Assembly (NCBI RefSeq): GCF_036226405.1
Contig: NZ_CP108464.1
Location: forward strand, 7,130,001-7,194,000
From: Streptomyces sp. NBC_01260
GTDB lineage: Bacteria > Actinomycetota > Actinomycetes > Streptomycetales > Streptomycetaceae
Direction: 5' to 3'
Length of the DNA stretch: 64,000 nt
The position numbers were made by a program, and so were the translations under genes. The notes beneath the pieces are model-generated. The model had not been told where the DNA came from, ran no database searches, and was given only the letters and a program-made list of their open reading frames with translations. How positions within the stretch are numbered: the stretch's first letter is position 1; each line of letters begins with the position of its first letter. Below are positions 62,579 to 64,000 of this stretch, piece after piece.

Positions 62579-64000
62579 TCAGGCCCGCCCCTTCCCGAAG
62601 CCGGGGAGGCGGCGGGCTTTCGCGTCCTCCCGGCTGCGGGCTGCGGGCTGCGGGCCCGGCGCCTCCGGTGCGCCGGTATCCGCGTCGGTCTGCCGCTGAC
62701 CGGGACGGCCCGCCAGCGCTCTGGCCACCACCGTGTCGGCGCCCAGCGCTGCGCCGGCGCGCCGCTGTGACGCGTACCGCTCCTCGCCCAGCTCATGGCG
62801 GGCCAGTTCCTCGCACCGGGCCCGCGGTGCCCCGTAGTGCGCCGAACCGAACAGCGGCAGTCCCACCGACGGCCAGATCTGTTCGGCGGCCCCCTGCAAC
62901 AGTGCCGCCTCGTCCGCGTCGCCCTCGACCACCGTGACGAGCGCCAGCAGCTCCAGCGAGAGCACCTTGCCGAGCAGGTCGTGGAAGGCGTGGCTGATGG
63001 ACAGCGACTCGCCGAGAAGCTCCCGCGCCCGGACCGGTCCGCCCCGCTCCAGCGCGGCGAAGGCCAGCACGAACAACGCGTAGCTGAGGGCCCACCGCTC
63101 CCCGTGGTCCTCGCAGATCTCCCGGACCTCTTCGCAGATCGTGACCGCACGGTCCAGCTCGCCCCGGAAGCCGACCGACATCGCCAGTTCGACCTGAGCC
63201 ATCAGCACATTGCTGTTCAGCTCCCCGAGCTCCCGGTAGCGGCCGAGCGCCTCGTGCAGCAGTTCCTGGGCGCGCGCCGTGTCGTCCGTGACGAGGGCCA
63301 GGCAGCCGGTGCGGTGCAACGCGTACGCCGAGGCCGTGGCGTCACCCGTCAGATCCGCTTCCTCCCGGCACTCGGTCAGCGCCGCGATGGCACCCACCGG
63401 GTCTCCCTGCAGCACCGCGACATAGCCGAGCACCCACAGCGCCTTCAGCCGCGAGGAGTCGTACGGGGTTTCCTCCTCCAGCACATGGTCCAGCCAGTGC
63501 CGCCCCTCCGAGAGCCGCCCGCAGCCGACCCACAGGAACCAGAGCGTGCCCGCCAGGTACTGGGCGAGATGCGCCTCCTCCGGGCGCTCCAGCGAACACT
63601 CCATGGCCCGCCGCAGATTCGGCAGTTCGCTCTCCGCCCGGGCCGCCACCTCGCGCTGCCGCGGGCTGAACCAGTCCAGCTCGCACCAGGTCGCCAGCCC
63701 CAGGAACCAGTCGCGGTGGAGACGGCGCAGGCGCTCCGTCTCACCCGTGGCCGCCAGCCACTCGGCGCCGTACTCGCGCACCGTGTCCAGCAGCCGGTAG
63801 CGGGTGCCGGACGGCGAGTCCTCCCGCAGCACGATGGACTGCGCCAGCAGCCCGGAGAGCACATCGAGCACCGAGTCGGCCGGCAGATCGGAGCCGCTGC
63901 AGATGTACTCGACCGCCTCCAGATCGAACTGCCCGGCGAAGACCGAGAGCCGCGACCACAGCAGCCGCTGTTCCGGGGCGCACAGTTCATGGCTCCAGCC
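62579..64000 (-). CDS. Large ATPase/TPR regulator (LuxR/AfsR-like), 5' part outside the window
   Basis: At least 473 residues; the frame is open to the window edge. The start of the visible part (ELCAPEQRLLWSRLSVFAGQ, then LLAQSIVLREDSPSGTRYRL) is the winged-helix-like region that follows an NB-ARC/AAA ATPase in AfsR and LuxR-type regulators. The rest is TPR-like helical repeats (ALHRTGCLALVTDDTARAQE; LSYALFVLAFAALERGGPVR). No C-terminal LuxR helix-turn-helix is present, so any DNA-binding domain would be at the unseen N-terminus. The tail (RLPGFGKGRA) lies within a terminator shared with rpsD. Confidence 0.82.
   Translation of the reverse strand, partial: GWSHELCAPEQRLLWSRLSVFAGQFDLEAVEYICSGSDLPADSVLDVLSGLLAQSIVLREDSPSGTRYRLLDTVREYGAEWLAATGETERLRRLHRDWFLGLATWCELDWFSPRQREVAARAESELPNLRRAMECSLERPEEAHLAQYLAGTLWFLWVGCGRLSEGRHWLDHVLEEETPYDSSRLKALWVLGYVAVLQGDPVGAIAALTECREEADLTGDATASAYALHRTGCLALVTDDTARAQELLHEALGRYRELGELNSNVLMAQVELAMSVGFRGELDRAVTICEEVREICEDHGERWALSYALFVLAFAALERGGPVRARELLGESLSISHAFHDLLGKVLSLELLALVTVVEGDADEAALLQGAAEQIWPSVGLPLFGSAHYGAPRARCEELARHELGEERYASQRRAGAALGADTVVARALAGRPGQRQTDADTGAPEAPGPQPAARSREDAKARRLPGFGKGRA
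62583..62617. terminator. Terminator shared by rpsD and the convergent regulator gene
   Basis: GCCCGCC (62583-62589) pairs with GGCGGGC (62611-62617), and the inner CCTTCCCG pairs with CGGGGAGG allowing one wobble. TTT follows. It overlaps the last codons of the minus-strand gene. Confidence 0.7.

Overview
The window is a piece of a Streptomyces chromosome. GC is very high with strong third-position bias, GTG starts are common, neighbouring genes often overlap as ATGA or GTGA, and the actinomycete cell-division gene ssgB is present. The order rpsD ... rarA ... hisS, relA-apt-secF-secD-yajC-ruvB-ruvA-ruvC-yebC-pdxT-pdxS-pimA-patA-pgsA-EFG2-HIT-thrS ... ssgB is the conserved core order I recall from the S. 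coelicolor SCO1505-SCO1546 neighbourhood, here in reversed orientation.

Layout. 1-7.6 kb holds the end of a class IV aminotransferase, a two-domain acetyltransferase with a small MITE-like element at its stop codon, a DsbA-like protein, a LacI regulator with a promoter set between two operators next to an acetyl-xylan-esterase-like gene, a tiny membrane protein with a TTA codon, a CGNR zinc-finger regulator, ssgB and a PGPGW membrane protein. 7.6-27.8 kb lies between two identical tRNA-Val(CAC) genes inside an exact 81-bp direct repeat. It begins with a decaying patch: a broken TetR gene, a YCII protein, an ECF42-type sigma factor without its sigma-4 domain, and a frameshifted sugar acetyltransferase. 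Next comes a tightly coupled five-gene operon (10.9-23.8 kb): a DUF4132-like protein, a 1722-residue protein, a MoxR-type AAA+ ATPase, a DUF5682-VWA fusion and a SWIM zinc-finger protein. This resembles the uncharacterised E. coli yehI/yehLMPQ set. Two gene remnants follow, then a large polytopic membrane protein and a SRPBCC protein.

27.9-41.4 kb holds a DEDDh exonuclease, a DUF4365 gene coupled to an unknown gene, thrS, an ion channel, a HIT hydrolase, a membrane protein, an EF-G paralogue, and the phosphatidylinositol/PIM lipid genes pgsA, patA and pimA. 42-54 kb holds PLP synthase (pdxST), yebC, the Holliday-junction genes ruvCAB, the translocon accessories yajC-secD-secF, apt and the (p)ppGpp enzyme relA. 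54-64 kb holds a DUF349 coiled-coil protein, a membrane-anchored cyclophilin, a metallo-beta-lactamase-fold hydrolase, hisS, VKOR, rarA, a DUF2470 gene divergent from rpsD with a near-perfect iron box between them, and the 3' part of a large TPR regulator that runs off the window.

The core genes are housekeeping: translation, stringent response, secretion, recombination, vitamin B6 and inositol lipids. The accessory segment is where the unusual biology lies. The MoxR/VWA/SWIM operon looks like an intact ATP-driven chaperone-like machine of unknown target, set among decaying genes. Coordinates and translations were read by eye. No database search was possible, so family assignments rest on recognised motifs.
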